Source of the DNA: a virus
IMG/VR virus record: IMGVR_UViG_3300030012_002628
Coordinates: 1 to 52,184 of that record
Direction: 5' to 3' (one strand)
Length of the DNA stretch: 52,184 bases
Shown here: piece by piece, positions 9,604-17,793 of the stretch
How positions within the stretch are numbered: the stretch's first letter is position 1
Layout: the number at the start of each line of letters is the position of its first letter
Notes under the pieces: model-generated
What the model was told of the DNA's origin: nothing
Databases searched by the model: none
Seen by the model: the letters and a program-made list of their open reading frames with translations, nothing else
Made by a program: the position numbers and the translations under genes

Positions 9604-9773
9604 ACTCCTCCAAATTGATAGACACCCTTTTAGGGACTATAACCCCCACGATAGCTATAGCTGCTTCAATGCAAGAGCAAATAGAATACTGGCTCCGTGT
9701 AATTTCACTAATACTAGGTATATGTGTCGCAGCCGTATCTCTATACAGATTAATTTTTAAATATAAAAAATGA
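9600..9773 (+). CDS. 57-residue membrane protein of the lysis cassette
   Basis: A short gene between the lipoprotein and endolysin, joined to both by ATGA overlaps. It encodes two hydrophobic stretches (about 9-23, LLGTITPTIAIAASM, and 32-53, WLRVISLILGICVAAVSLYR) and a basic end (KYKK). Two spans, small size and position directly before the amidase make it a holin or pinholin/antiholin candidate alongside 9094-9282. Exact fit with both overlaps and the hydrophobic pattern support that it is a gene. Confidence 0.7.
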   Translation: MNSSKLIDTLLGTITPTIAIAASMQEQIEYWLRVISLILGICVAAVSLYRLIFKYKK

Positions 9774-10318
9774 TAGGTTTAGCGATAGGACATTCAAGAA
9801 GAGGAGATTCAGGAGCTTACACTGTTGGCAAACCAAGCGTCAGTGAGAAAAAGTTCAATACTGAATTGTTACCTCTTATAACTCCTAAGCTAAAAGTTCC
9901 TTTTAAAATATACGATGACTACAAAGCCTCCAGTTATGTAGGGGCGATGAATTATGTTTCTCGTAAAATGAGGGAAGATTTGGTGGACGCATGTATCGAG
10001 TTCCACTTTAACGCAGCAGGGCCAAGAGCAACAGGACATGAATGGTTGCATTGGGAAACTAGCCGAGGCGGGAGAAGACTTGCTAATAAATTAAAAGAAG
10101 CAATGGATAAAGAATATCCTGATCTAGCTTCTAGAGGAGTTAAACCCAGAACTAAAGGACAGCGAGGAGCTTTGTTTCTTCGCAAGACTCCTTGCTATGC
10201 TTGCATAGCGGAGCCTTTCTTTGGGTCAAACTTATCTGATGTTGAACTAATACAATCAGATTTAAATAAACTAGCATCAGTTTACGCCAAAGGGATAAAT
10301 GACTTCTATGGCAAATGA
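9770..10318 (+). CDS. N-acetylmuramoyl-L-alanine amidase endolysin (Amidase_3 type)
   Basis: 182 residues of a single catalytic domain without a cell-wall binding domain. Zinc-ligand and catalytic positions of the Amidase_3 family are visible: GHSRRGDSGA with H8, E26, H79 in IEFHFNAA, and E148 in CIAEPFFG. The enzyme cuts the bond between N-acetylmuramic acid and L-alanine of peptidoglycan. It has no signal peptide, so it needs the neighbouring membrane proteins for release. ATGA overlaps on both sides place it in the lysis operon. Confidence 0.85.
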   Translation: MIGLAIGHSRRGDSGAYTVGKPSVSEKKFNTELLPLITPKLKVPFKIYDDYKASSYVGAMNYVSRKMREDLVDACIEFHFNAAGPRATGHEWLHWETSRGGRRLANKLKEAMDKEYPDLASRGVKPRTKGQRGALFLRKTPCYACIAEPFFGSNLSDVELIQSDLNKLASVYAKGINDFYGK

Positions 10319-10614
10319 TTATACCAAAGAGCATACGGATAGCGGGGCAAACAATAAAGATTCGTTTTGCCGATCTTAGCGACGACGATCTGTATGGTTA
10401 TTATAGTCATGAGCGTAAAACTATTTTTATCTCTGAAGCTTTAGAGGGTAAGCCCCTTTTAAACACGGTTCGACATGAACTGATGGAAGCATCACTATGT
10501 CTTTCTGGAGTAGGATTCTGTGAAACCTTCGAACAGGAAGCTGTGGTGCGGTGTATGGATGAAGTCTTTTTCCCTGCCTACGAGCGTTTTTTAAAACGAG
10601 TAGGTGAGGGATGA
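10315..10614 (+). CDS. HELxE metallopeptidase-like protein (ImmA/IrrE- or SprT-like)
   Basis: 99 residues. The central helix reads RHELMEASL (H54, E55, E58): a zincin helix in which the second His of HExxH is replaced by Glu, as in small phage proteins related to ImmA/IrrE-type peptidases. A beta-hairpin region precedes it, and downstream Glu residues (about 70-75) could supply another ligand. The target is unknown. Linked by ATGA to both the amidase and the following nuclease gene. Confidence 0.55.
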   Translation: MIIPKSIRIAGQTIKIRFADLSDDDLYGYYSHERKTIFISEALEGKPLLNTVRHELMEASLCLSGVGFCETFEQEAVVRCMDEVFFPAYERFLKRVGEG

Positions 10615-11147
10615 GCAGAAGAAAATTACCCCAACACTTTAAAAGATCTAACGGTATGTTGGTCTTTACGCCTACTAGTGACCATGTCAAAGAGGCTTTT
10701 GAGCGTAGTGAAAAGCTAGGAGTTCTACCTAATTCTTTCACCAGAGGAGCGGGGCGTATGACTGGTTTCTTGGGTGAGGTTGCTTTTGAGTGTTTGTATC
10801 CTGAAGCTGTTTATGAAGGGGATGTGGCGTATACTCATGACTACGTGCTTGGTAAAAAGACGATAGACATAAAATCAAAAAGCTGTGCGGGAGTTCCTCA
10901 ACCCCACTACACAGCTTCTGTGAATTGTCCTGAAGGAAAGAAATTACCTGCTAAAGCTTATTTCTTTGTTCGCGTTCGTAAAGATTTCCAAAAAGCTTGG
11001 CTACTTGGGTGGGCCACAGCTCTTACTATTCAAAAAAGAGCTGAATACAAACTTCGTGGTGAGCCAGATGATTATGGGTTTACTTACAAAGTTGATGGAT
11101 ATCATCTTCCAATAGCTGCACTTAGAAAGGCTGGTTCTCTAAAGTAG
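10611..11147 (+). CDS. PD-(D/E)XK-type endonuclease
   Basis: 178 residues. A GxxGEVAFE helix (E56) is followed by a DYVL strand and TIDIKSK (D86, K88), matching the E...D...(D/E)xK active-site order of this nuclease fold. A basic C-terminal region follows. It could be a recombination endonuclease, a DNA-degrading enzyme or a packaging-associated nuclease. It is the last gene of the lysis operon. Its 3' end overlaps the converging primase-helicase gene by 26 bases. AGGTGAGGG before its ATG is one of the few Shine-Dalgarno-like sequences. Confidence 0.65.
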   Translation: MSRRKLPQHFKRSNGMLVFTPTSDHVKEAFERSEKLGVLPNSFTRGAGRMTGFLGEVAFECLYPEAVYEGDVAYTHDYVLGKKTIDIKSKSCAGVPQPHYTASVNCPEGKKLPAKAYFFVRVRKDFQKAWLLGWATALTIQKRAEYKLRGEPDDYGFTYKVDGYHLPIAALRKAGSLK

Positions 11148-13299
11148 TCTCCTCATAGTCAATGTCGAATGGGGAGGTAACATCTATTATCCATATCTTG
11201 CCACTTCCTTTACCCACAGACTTTATAGGTCTAGTAGTTTTACTATGCTTTCCAACATCCTCTAGATGAGATAAACCATTTCTAATAAAGTCAATCTTGT
11301 TGGATGCTCCTAATGGACGGCCACCATTATATGAGTGCAGAGCTACTTGAAGTTCTAATATTGTTCCCCGCCATGTAGCCATCTTTTCGTTCTGCTCTCT
11401 ACACGCTTTCGCGAAAAAGTCTATGAGTTCAGATACTTGAGATCGACTAGAGTTATCAAAGGCAGCGTAAGAAATACTCTTATCGATAAAGCTCTTAATA
11501 CCAAATCGATCATCGTCTAGTATCTCTACAGGAGGCTTCCACTCCATAAGCCATTTAGCAAAATGGGGTAACTCCTGTTCGATGATAGCTTCTAACTCTG
11601 CCTTTTTAGGAAAGTCAAAAGGTTTCTTGCAAACCTTAAACGCCATAAGTTTATCTTTGTTGCTAGAGTCCATAGTCGGCAGCACACTCATAGAGTTGGG
11701 ATCATCGTTAAGACTAACGATTATCCTGCCCGCCCAAGGAAGAGTAACTGCATCTGCATACTTGGCCATGAACTCGATTCTTGGATTAGCAACTCCACGC
11801 TTAATAAGCTCTGTAGCTTTACGTTGATCTTGGAAAGAAGCAGCACTAACTGTGTCATCAATAACCCAGCAAGCAGCTCTACCTAAGTCTTTATTAAACT
11901 TTGTTCCACCAGACAGGTAGTCACTTGCATCTGCGAATCCCCCCACAAGGGCTGCAATAATCTTATTAGATACAAGTGTTTTACCTCTTTTGGCAGGGCC
12001 AACTAAAATACAAGCCTGACCTTGATCCTCTTGGTTGTTGTAGAAAGCTTTGTAGTATCTTTGTAACCACCCAAAGAAATAATACTTACTCCGAATCTTC
12101 GTAGAATCTACAAAGAACTGATCGAAAAACATATTAAGCCAAGGCCACTTGTCAGGATCTCCATCAGATGCAGGTTCTATCGGACACACTGTAGCTGAGT
12201 TGAGGATCTGCAAACCGTTGTAGGAAACAATCCTTTCGTTTCTTCTAAAGACTACGGGGGCGATCTCATCAATTCTGTTCGTATTACTTATAAGAACAAT
12301 AGCTGCTTCAACTTCAGATACGTTTTCTCCTTTCTTGGGTCTCCCTCCTTTGAATCCTCTTTGCTTTAACTCTAATACCAATTGATCTCTAGGTATAGGT
12401 TTCGCTGTTCCATGTAACAGTTTAAAGAACTGTCTACCGTTAAACCAATACTCATCAAGAAGATCGCCCATCTTTTGCTCTTCAAAGTCTTTGACAAAGT
12501 CAGGGCCAAAAATATCTCTCCATGTTTTCCAAGCTGCGTCACGATCTGAATAAACAATCATGCCATCTTCAAATACCTGACAACCTTCTCTCTCAATCCC
12601 GTCATCGATCCAGAAGAGAGGGCCTCTTGAACCTACTTCAAAGTCTCCTATCCATCTGTTGGGGAATCTCTTTTCTACCTCCTCTGCAATAATATCAATC
12701 GGAATAGATGTATCCTTTGATTCTGGGGGCTTCTCTTTAGCTGCTTTAAATAAAGCTGTTTGAACAATAGAGCTAGGAATCTTACCACCCATCTTTACCC
12801 AATCTGTTCCTATCTCCATCAACTGAGAAGGGGCTTCTGACTTTTTGTCATACCCAGCGAAGATCTTGTGGTATTGAAGCATCTGCTTTAGATGCTTAAA
12901 GAATGGAGTTACTAGTGTGTAGTGGATAGACAGCGTCTCTTCTAATTCAAAGAACAACCGTATGTATCCACTATATGTCCTGCAATACCATGCTGGAAGA
13001 GCTTTCGGACACTTCGCATTGATGATGTCTTTTACATTCGGCCAATCAGGTGGGGCATCGAAGTCTGCTGGGATCGCGTGGATCTTACATATTTTGTTTT
13101 CCCCTTCAATTCGTGCATTTGGATTTATGCCCTCGAACCCTGTTAAGAAGGCATGATCTGTATCACTCTTAGCACACCATTCTCTATATAAAGCTTTTGA
13201 TTTAAAGTGGGGTATTGGTTTTACTTCGATCTCTGTTGGATCGTTTACTGTTATTAAAGCGTCTTTTGATTTTAAGTTTTTAAGGTATTTAATTTTCAT
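11122..13299 (-). CDS. Primase-polymerase/helicase fusion (AEP-like N-terminus, superfamily 3-like helicase)
   Basis: 725 residues. N-terminal half: a strand ending ADFDAP (D79, D81) resembles the DxD metal motif of archaeo-eukaryotic primases, followed by a YSGYIRLFFELE strand. C-terminal half: Walker A GPAKRGKT (434-441), Walker B CWVIDD (477-482) and a sensor-like RIIVSLND (525-532), the layout of SF3/DUF5906 helicases fused to primases. It would unwind DNA and prime synthesis for the neighbouring polymerase. The ATGA overlap with that gene couples them. The helicase call is firm. The primase call is by motif and position only. Confidence 0.75.
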   Translation of the reverse strand: MKIKYLKNLKSKDALITVNDPTEIEVKPIPHFKSKALYREWCAKSDTDHAFLTGFEGINPNARIEGENKICKIHAIPADFDAPPDWPNVKDIINAKCPKALPAWYCRTYSGYIRLFFELEETLSIHYTLVTPFFKHLKQMLQYHKIFAGYDKKSEAPSQLMEIGTDWVKMGGKIPSSIVQTALFKAAKEKPPESKDTSIPIDIIAEEVEKRFPNRWIGDFEVGSRGPLFWIDDGIEREGCQVFEDGMIVYSDRDAAWKTWRDIFGPDFVKDFEEQKMGDLLDEYWFNGRQFFKLLHGTAKPIPRDQLVLELKQRGFKGGRPKKGENVSEVEAAIVLISNTNRIDEIAPVVFRRNERIVSYNGLQILNSATVCPIEPASDGDPDKWPWLNMFFDQFFVDSTKIRSKYYFFGWLQRYYKAFYNNQEDQGQACILVGPAKRGKTLVSNKIIAALVGGFADASDYLSGGTKFNKDLGRAACWVIDDTVSAASFQDQRKATELIKRGVANPRIEFMAKYADAVTLPWAGRIIVSLNDDPNSMSVLPTMDSSNKDKLMAFKVCKKPFDFPKKAELEAIIEQELPHFAKWLMEWKPPVEILDDDRFGIKSFIDKSISYAAFDNSSRSQVSELIDFFAKACREQNEKMATWRGTILELQVALHSYNGGRPLGASNKIDFIRNGLSHLEDVGKHSKTTRPIKSVGKGSGKIWIIDVTSPFDIDYEETTLENQPF

Positions 13300-15089
13300 T
13301 TTTCATATCTGTCTTGTATTGATCCTTCTGCGTCTACGGGTATATCGTCAATCCATTTAGGGGGTTCCGACATAATTCTAATGACTTCTTCTAAAGTCTC
13401 TTGTGCTTTATCGGCATCCGATTCCACAACTAGTTCATCATGAACGTGCATAATTATTTTATGACCTGCTGCATCAACTCTTAGGAGCATATCAGAAAAG
13501 ATATCTCTCGCTAATGCTTGAGAGGCATTCTCTGCTACTAGACCTCCCCATAATCTGACGGCTGCATACTTGCCGTGACGAGGGACTTTAGCCGTGTATT
13601 GTGTGTTCTTTGGGTCTCCCCCTTTTTGCAGAGTCCCGTAATCTAAAACTCTCCCGCTTGGAAGTTTGACAGTGAATTCAGATTGAAGCTCATTGCCGTC
13701 TTTATCGTATCCTTTTGTAGCACGAGTAGATGCTGCAATATCTTCACTATAGGAGAACCAAAGATCCTTAATCTTCTTCATCTTGTTCCTGTAAGTATCC
13801 ACTCTTTTCTGAGCTTCCTTTTCTGTGATGTTAGACATACTCGCAAATCGTTTTGCTCCCGCCCCATAACCACAACCTAAGACCATCGCCTTAACAGCGT
13901 GTCGTTTTTCTGGGTCTTCTTTTTTAAGTATGCCATCCTCTTTATCCCACATCCCAAATCTGATGGCAAAGGCTTCGTAGATATCATCTGTGTTTTTAAT
14001 CTCCTCCATCATTTCGCGATCCTTAGCTAACCAGCAAAGTGTTCTTACTTCAATCTGAGAAAGGTCTACCACGATTAATTTTTTGTCAGGTTCGGGGCAA
14101 ATTAAATGGCGTAGGGTTACACCAAACATCTCATCCCTCGGTAAGTTCTGTAAATTGAGGTTACCCCCAGATCCACTAAATCTACCCGTGTGTGCTCCAA
14201 AATACATACATCCACCGTAATATCTACCGTCGGGCATGGTGGCGTAATCAAAGCTCTCTAGTTTCTTTTTGATGGAGTTTATTCTTCTCCAGTTCTTAAC
14301 AGCTCCTATCCACTTGTGTTGTTCGCTATGCTCCTTGATCCACTCTTGGGCATCTTCATCCGCTTCCGCGAGACTTACTGGTGGTTCAATACCAAGCAAT
14401 AAACACTGCTGATCAAAAGCTGCCCTACTAAGAAGGGGTTTCTCATCCAACCAAGGGATGTTTTCTTCGGCTTCAAATAAAGCTTTGTTGATTGTCTCTA
14501 ACTGTTTCTTTAGAAGTTCAGTATCAATTGGAATGCCTCTTTGAACTATCCTTCGATTTACCCGACTGATGTCCCTTTCAAACTGAGGCCATTTATCTTT
14601 AAGTGTCTCCCATAGCTTGAGACATAGTTCACTATCCTTGAGGGCATATTCACTGACCTCTTCTTTAAACTCTGGGGACATATCCTCCCATCGTTTACCA
14701 GACATATTGTCTCGTGTAGATTTGTCTACAGAGAGATTGAAGAGTTGAGCCGTGGATCCTTTTAATGATCTAGGTAACTTGCAATATGCTGCTAGGTCTG
14801 CAGTGCAGTGCCATTCTGCTGGTTCACAATTAGGCCACCAGTTACGGGATACACCATACAGGAACAAGGTTTCATCAAAGGAGGCATTGTGTGACAGCAC
14901 AATATTGCCATCCAACAAACTCCAATCAAAATCTTTCGGATGACCTACAAAGCTTGTCCCCTCTGTTCCAACGACGGATACCATGTAGGCATCGAAGTTG
15001 GGGTGACTAAAGTATCCCAAAACTCCTAGAGTTTTTATTGAGCATTCTTTGTCATAGTAGGTTTCGTAATCTAAAGCAAAAGTTTCCAT
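13296..15089 (-). CDS. polA: DNA polymerase, family A, Leu762 type
   Basis: 597 residues. Proofreading exonuclease: ExoI ALDYET (D7, E9), ExoII SHNASFDE (N68, D72), ExoIII Y148/D152. Polymerase: motif A VVDLSQIEVR (D342), motif B RHAVKAMVLGCGYG (R396, K400, Y408), motif C MHVHDELVVE. The O-helix residue four after K400 is Leu (L404), equal to E. coli position 762 and Leu instead of Phe or Tyr. The length fits phage PolA without a 5' nuclease domain. Replicative enzyme. Downstream helicase is coupled by ATGA. A long hairpin at 15100-15147 lies directly upstream of the start. Confidence 0.93.
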   Translation of the reverse strand: METFALDYETYYDKECSIKTLGVLGYFSHPNFDAYMVSVVGTEGTSFVGHPKDFDWSLLDGNIVLSHNASFDETLFLYGVSRNWWPNCEPAEWHCTADLAAYCKLPRSLKGSTAQLFNLSVDKSTRDNMSGKRWEDMSPEFKEEVSEYALKDSELCLKLWETLKDKWPQFERDISRVNRRIVQRGIPIDTELLKKQLETINKALFEAEENIPWLDEKPLLSRAAFDQQCLLLGIEPPVSLAEADEDAQEWIKEHSEQHKWIGAVKNWRRINSIKKKLESFDYATMPDGRYYGGCMYFGAHTGRFSGSGGNLNLQNLPRDEMFGVTLRHLICPEPDKKLIVVDLSQIEVRTLCWLAKDREMMEEIKNTDDIYEAFAIRFGMWDKEDGILKKEDPEKRHAVKAMVLGCGYGAGAKRFASMSNITEKEAQKRVDTYRNKMKKIKDLWFSYSEDIAASTRATKGYDKDGNELQSEFTVKLPSGRVLDYGTLQKGGDPKNTQYTAKVPRHGKYAAVRLWGGLVAENASQALARDIFSDMLLRVDAAGHKIIMHVHDELVVESDADKAQETLEEVIRIMSEPPKWIDDIPVDAEGSIQDRYEK

Positions 15090-15099
15090 AATTTAACTT

Positions 15100-15147
15100 T
15101 ACCCCGCCCCCAATTAGTGAGCAATGATGCTAATAGGGGACGGGGTA
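15100..15147. promoter_or_regulatory. Long imperfect hairpin upstream of polA
   Basis: TACCCCG (15100-15106) pairs with CGGGGTA (15141-15147). After one mismatch come CCCC/GGGG, then after another a 5-base stem, closing a 12-base loop. No T-run follows on either strand, so an attenuator, processing site or translational control element is more likely than a simple terminator. The rest of 15090-15225 holds no convincing gene. Confidence 0.55.
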
Positions 15148-15225
15148 TATGTTATTGGGCTTTTATGCGCTTACCCAAGGGCGGATGACTAACCAGTGTG
15201 ATATAAACACCGACGCATTACCAGA

Positions 15226-15447
15226 TTAATGTAGGCTGTTTCCTTCAACATAATCCTCTGTAGGAGCAAGTTCCAAAAAAGTCTCCTTATGGATATCCTG
15301 AAGATTCTTCTCAAGCCCTTGTAAAAGAATTTTATTAGCAGTCAAAGCAGTCTGTGAATTTTCCAGAACTGACTCTAACTCCTGAATCGTTTTCTTCATG
15401 GCTTTGATTTCAGCCTCATAAACTTCTTGGTGTGTAAGAGTAGCCAT
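15226..15447 (-). CDS. Small coiled-coil protein in the replication operon
   Basis: 73 residues with an almost continuous heptad pattern over residues 8-55 (MKKTIQELESVLENSQ, then LLQGLEKNLQD), predicting a coiled coil that would form dimers or trimers. No family recognised. It lies one base after the stop of the putative ssDNA-binding protein gene and before the polA hairpin, so it may assist replication proteins (inference). Confidence 0.65.
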   Translation of the reverse strand: MATLTHQEVYEAEIKAMKKTIQELESVLENSQTALTANKILLQGLEKNLQDIHKETFLELAPTEDYVEGNSLH

Positions 15448-15448
15448 A

Positions 15449-16105
15449 TTACTGATTCATAAACCCTTCCACAAATGAGATTACTTCTTTGCTTGGCTCA
15501 TCTTGCGTAATAGCAAGAGAAGGTGCAAACCATGAATACTTACCTCTGGTGATAGCAGAGGAAGTAAGATTCCACAACCTAGTGTGAATTGGTGTAGTCT
15601 TGTTAAATACAGCAAAGGTAGTCAACCTTTTGAAGGTCTGCCTATAGGCATCCTTCGCTACATTAATGCGACCCATAGCGTAGTTCTTCTTACCTAGCGG
15701 AAGAGGGAAAGCCTCAACATCATCATCCCCCTCAAAGAGGAAAGTGATCTCAGCAAATTCAAGGAGGTTATACTCGCTATCCAAAGCTAGTTGATTCTTC
15801 TCTGCTTCAGACCCCGCAATTCTGGGGACATCGTCAGAGTCATAAGGGATATCCTCTCTCCATTGCTTTGTTGCAATCAAAGGAACAACTTTAATAGCCG
15901 TCTCTGGCTGGGCTAATACAATAGACTTATCTAGGACGATAGACCCGTAAGGAGCGGGTTCGCCATCGCGACAAGTAATGTCGCTAGTCTTTTGGACTAC
16001 GTTCACGCGAGGGATGTCAATATCCGAAGCGTCGATTGTGTCTGGCAGTGCTGCTGTTGACAGTGCATTGACAGGTTGGGTTGCTAGTTCAGTTTCTTTA
16101 CTCAT
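15449..16105 (-). CDS. Replication-module protein, possible ssDNA-binding protein
   Basis: 218 residues, beta-rich, with a disordered N-terminus (about 1-35) and an acidic insert (GDDDVEAF). Located between a Cas4/AddB-like nuclease and the polymerase, where phages usually carry the single-strand binding protein. The domain with NYAMGRINVAKDAYRQTFKR and a later WNLTSSAI strand could be an OB fold, but no diagnostic motif is visible, so the function is an inference from context. The start is immediately preceded by a tandem repeat (16107-16141) on the sense strand. Confidence 0.5.
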   Translation of the reverse strand: MSKETELATQPVNALSTAALPDTIDASDIDIPRVNVVQKTSDITCRDGEPAPYGSIVLDKSIVLAQPETAIKVVPLIATKQWREDIPYDSDDVPRIAGSEAEKNQLALDSEYNLLEFAEITFLFEGDDDVEAFPLPLGKKNYAMGRINVAKDAYRQTFKRLTTFAVFNKTTPIHTRLWNLTSSAITRGKYSWFAPSLAITQDEPSKEVISFVEGFMNQ

Positions 16106-16106
16106 G

Positions 16107-16141
16107 TTTCTAGTTTCTTGTTTCTAGTTTCTTGTTTCTTG
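16107..16141 (-). repeat. 2.5 tandem copies of a 14-base unit
   Basis: TTTCTAGTTTCTTG occurs at 16107-16120 and 16121-16134, then TTTCTTG. On the coding strand this gives an A-rich CAAGAAACTAGAAA leader just before the ATG at 16105. It could be a translation enhancer in place of a Shine-Dalgarno site, or slippage. Confidence 0.7.
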
Positions 16142-16147
16142 TTATCC

Positions 16148-17263
16148 TCAAGACAATGTATGCCTTGCGGGAGATTCTTCGATGATCCCTTGGTCATTGC
16201 ATCTCTGCATAAACTCATCGGATCTGTTTTGCTTTTGTCCCCTCTCGGCTTTGTCACCGATTGACTTCGCCACTTTCGCGAGAGGGATGGAAACTTGTTC
16301 TAAGACTTGATCGCTGTCCAATCCAAAGTCGTTAGCCAGCTTAATAAATTTCTTTTTGTCTGTAATGTTACGCCTACCCGCCATTTGTTTCAGGCGAAGG
16401 TTAGGGAACTCCAGACCTTCTTGAGCTAATTTGATTGCTCTTTTCTTAAATCCGTCCGCCCAATTGGTAACGATTTTTTGTATAGCCCACAGTTGCTCTA
16501 TAACTTCTGGGTCTTCCGTAGAATCGAGATCAACATCAGGAAGTTGTGGGTTAATTTTTTTAGCAACTTCTACAACAAGTCCCCCAAGAGCAGGGCAAAT
16601 GTCTTCAAACTTACAGAATCTACAATTAACCGTTGGCGTAAGCTCTCCCAATTCTGGAGTTCCATTATCCCACTTTGGCCTAACTCTTTCTGCTTCGAGT
16701 ATGACAGAAGAAAGATCGTCGATAAGGTCTTCTAATTCATCTCTACTAAAAGTGTCAGATAAGATTTCATTCCGTTGTGGGATGAAAAATACGAATTCAA
16801 TCTTTTCTAATTTAGGGAACCTCTGGAAACACCCTATTGTATAAGCACGAGCTTGATAATTATTTTTGGGAGTGTCGATCTTACTGATACCCGTTTTGTA
16901 GTCGATCAACACCCCCTCTGTTTCCCCATATATGCTGAGATGGTCACAGGTTCCAAAGGTAGAAGTTCCTTTCAATTCTATATCGAGGATAATTTCTGAG
17001 TGAGTCTCAGATAGATCTCTATCTTCGTAGTTCTTCAAATACTCAGTCTGGTCAGCAATGATTTCTTCGTAAATAGAAATCTCTTCTTCAGACTGTAGAT
17101 TAGATGGATCTAAAATTTCTATAGCTTCGTGGATACGAGTACCCATTTCAGCAGCAGCATTAGTACCTTCTCTACCTTTGTAGCCAGCGCAACCCGCACA
17201 GTATTTTAAGGAGGACGGAGAAAACTCAGCGTGTCCTCTGTCAGCGTGGTCTGGTATGTTCAT
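16148..17263 (-). CDS. Cas4/AddB-like PD-(D/E)XK exonuclease with Fe-S cysteines (DUF2800-like)
   Basis: 371 residues from the ATG at 17263. A GTG at 17272 gives three more. Motifs in order: FSPSSLKYC with C22 and C25, RIHEAIE (H45), FGTCDHL (D107), LIDYKTG (D121, K123), a Gln-Tyr-type helix (NNYQARAYTIG), then CRFCKFEDIC (C214, C217, C223), which with an N-terminal Cys can bind a 4Fe-4S cluster. This is the RecB-like nuclease arrangement of Cas4 and AddB. Probable role: end resection or recombination during replication. Confidence 0.78.
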   Translation of the reverse strand: MNIPDHADRGHAEFSPSSLKYCAGCAGYKGREGTNAAAEMGTRIHEAIEILDPSNLQSEEEISIYEEIIADQTEYLKNYEDRDLSETHSEIILDIELKGTSTFGTCDHLSIYGETEGVLIDYKTGISKIDTPKNNYQARAYTIGCFQRFPKLEKIEFVFFIPQRNEILSDTFSRDELEDLIDDLSSVILEAERVRPKWDNGTPELGELTPTVNCRFCKFEDICPALGGLVVEVAKKINPQLPDVDLDSTEDPEVIEQLWAIQKIVTNWADGFKKRAIKLAQEGLEFPNLRLKQMAGRRNITDKKKFIKLANDFGLDSDQVLEQVSIPLAKVAKSIGDKAERGQKQNRSDEFMQRCNDQGIIEESPARHTLS

Positions 17264-17307
17264 CAGACGCACTGTGGAGCAAACCTAGAATTAGGTCAAT
17301 TGTTTTT

Positions 17308-17793
17308 TCAATTTTTTTGTGTGTCCCTGTAATAACGGGCAACAAGGAATGCATCGACCATTCCGTCATGGGGTTTACGACACCTTTTATTTTTTAACCA
17401 ACACTCTTTTGGGGCCAGCTCTTCTGCTTTGGCGATAGCAGCTTGCTTGGTCATTCCTTTCCCAATGAATCCCAACATTTTCTTTTGCCATTTATGAACA
17501 GATATTCGTTGGACATCATATTCATTTGCTTCCGCCATTCCCACAATCTTTCCAAAAGACAACGCCATAGACCTTACAGCTTGAGAACTCTTTGCATGAG
17601 CTAGTGGCTCTTCGATGGCAATAGTAAAAGGTGTGTTAAGAAACAGAATCCATTTCTTTAAAGCACGAGTATCTACTTCTCTCTTTTTGAGAACCCATTT
17701 TGTGGGCATTACAATCTTGTCTATAACCGACCCATCGAATTTAGATACAGCGCAAAGTCCTCCGTCTAATCCGTTGTCTATTCCTATGATCAA
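17308..17793 (-). CDS. ruvC: RuvC-like Holliday junction resolvase
   Basis: 161 residues of RNase H fold. Motifs: IGIDNGLDGG (D6), IAIEEPLA (E61/E62), and C-terminal HDGMVDAFLVA (H142, D143, D147), matching the acidic catalytic residues of RuvC nucleases. It would resolve branched DNA before packaging. The start is TTG: it forms a TTGA overlap with the preceding stop, and any later ATG would remove catalytic motif I. Confidence 0.8.
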   Translation of the reverse strand: MIIGIDNGLDGGLCAVSKFDGSVIDKIVMPTKWVLKKREVDTRALKKWILFLNTPFTIAIEEPLAHAKSSQAVRSMALSFGKIVGMAEANEYDVQRISVHKWQKKMLGFIGKGMTKQAAIAKAEELAPKECWLKNKRCRKPHDGMVDAFLVARYYRDTQKN

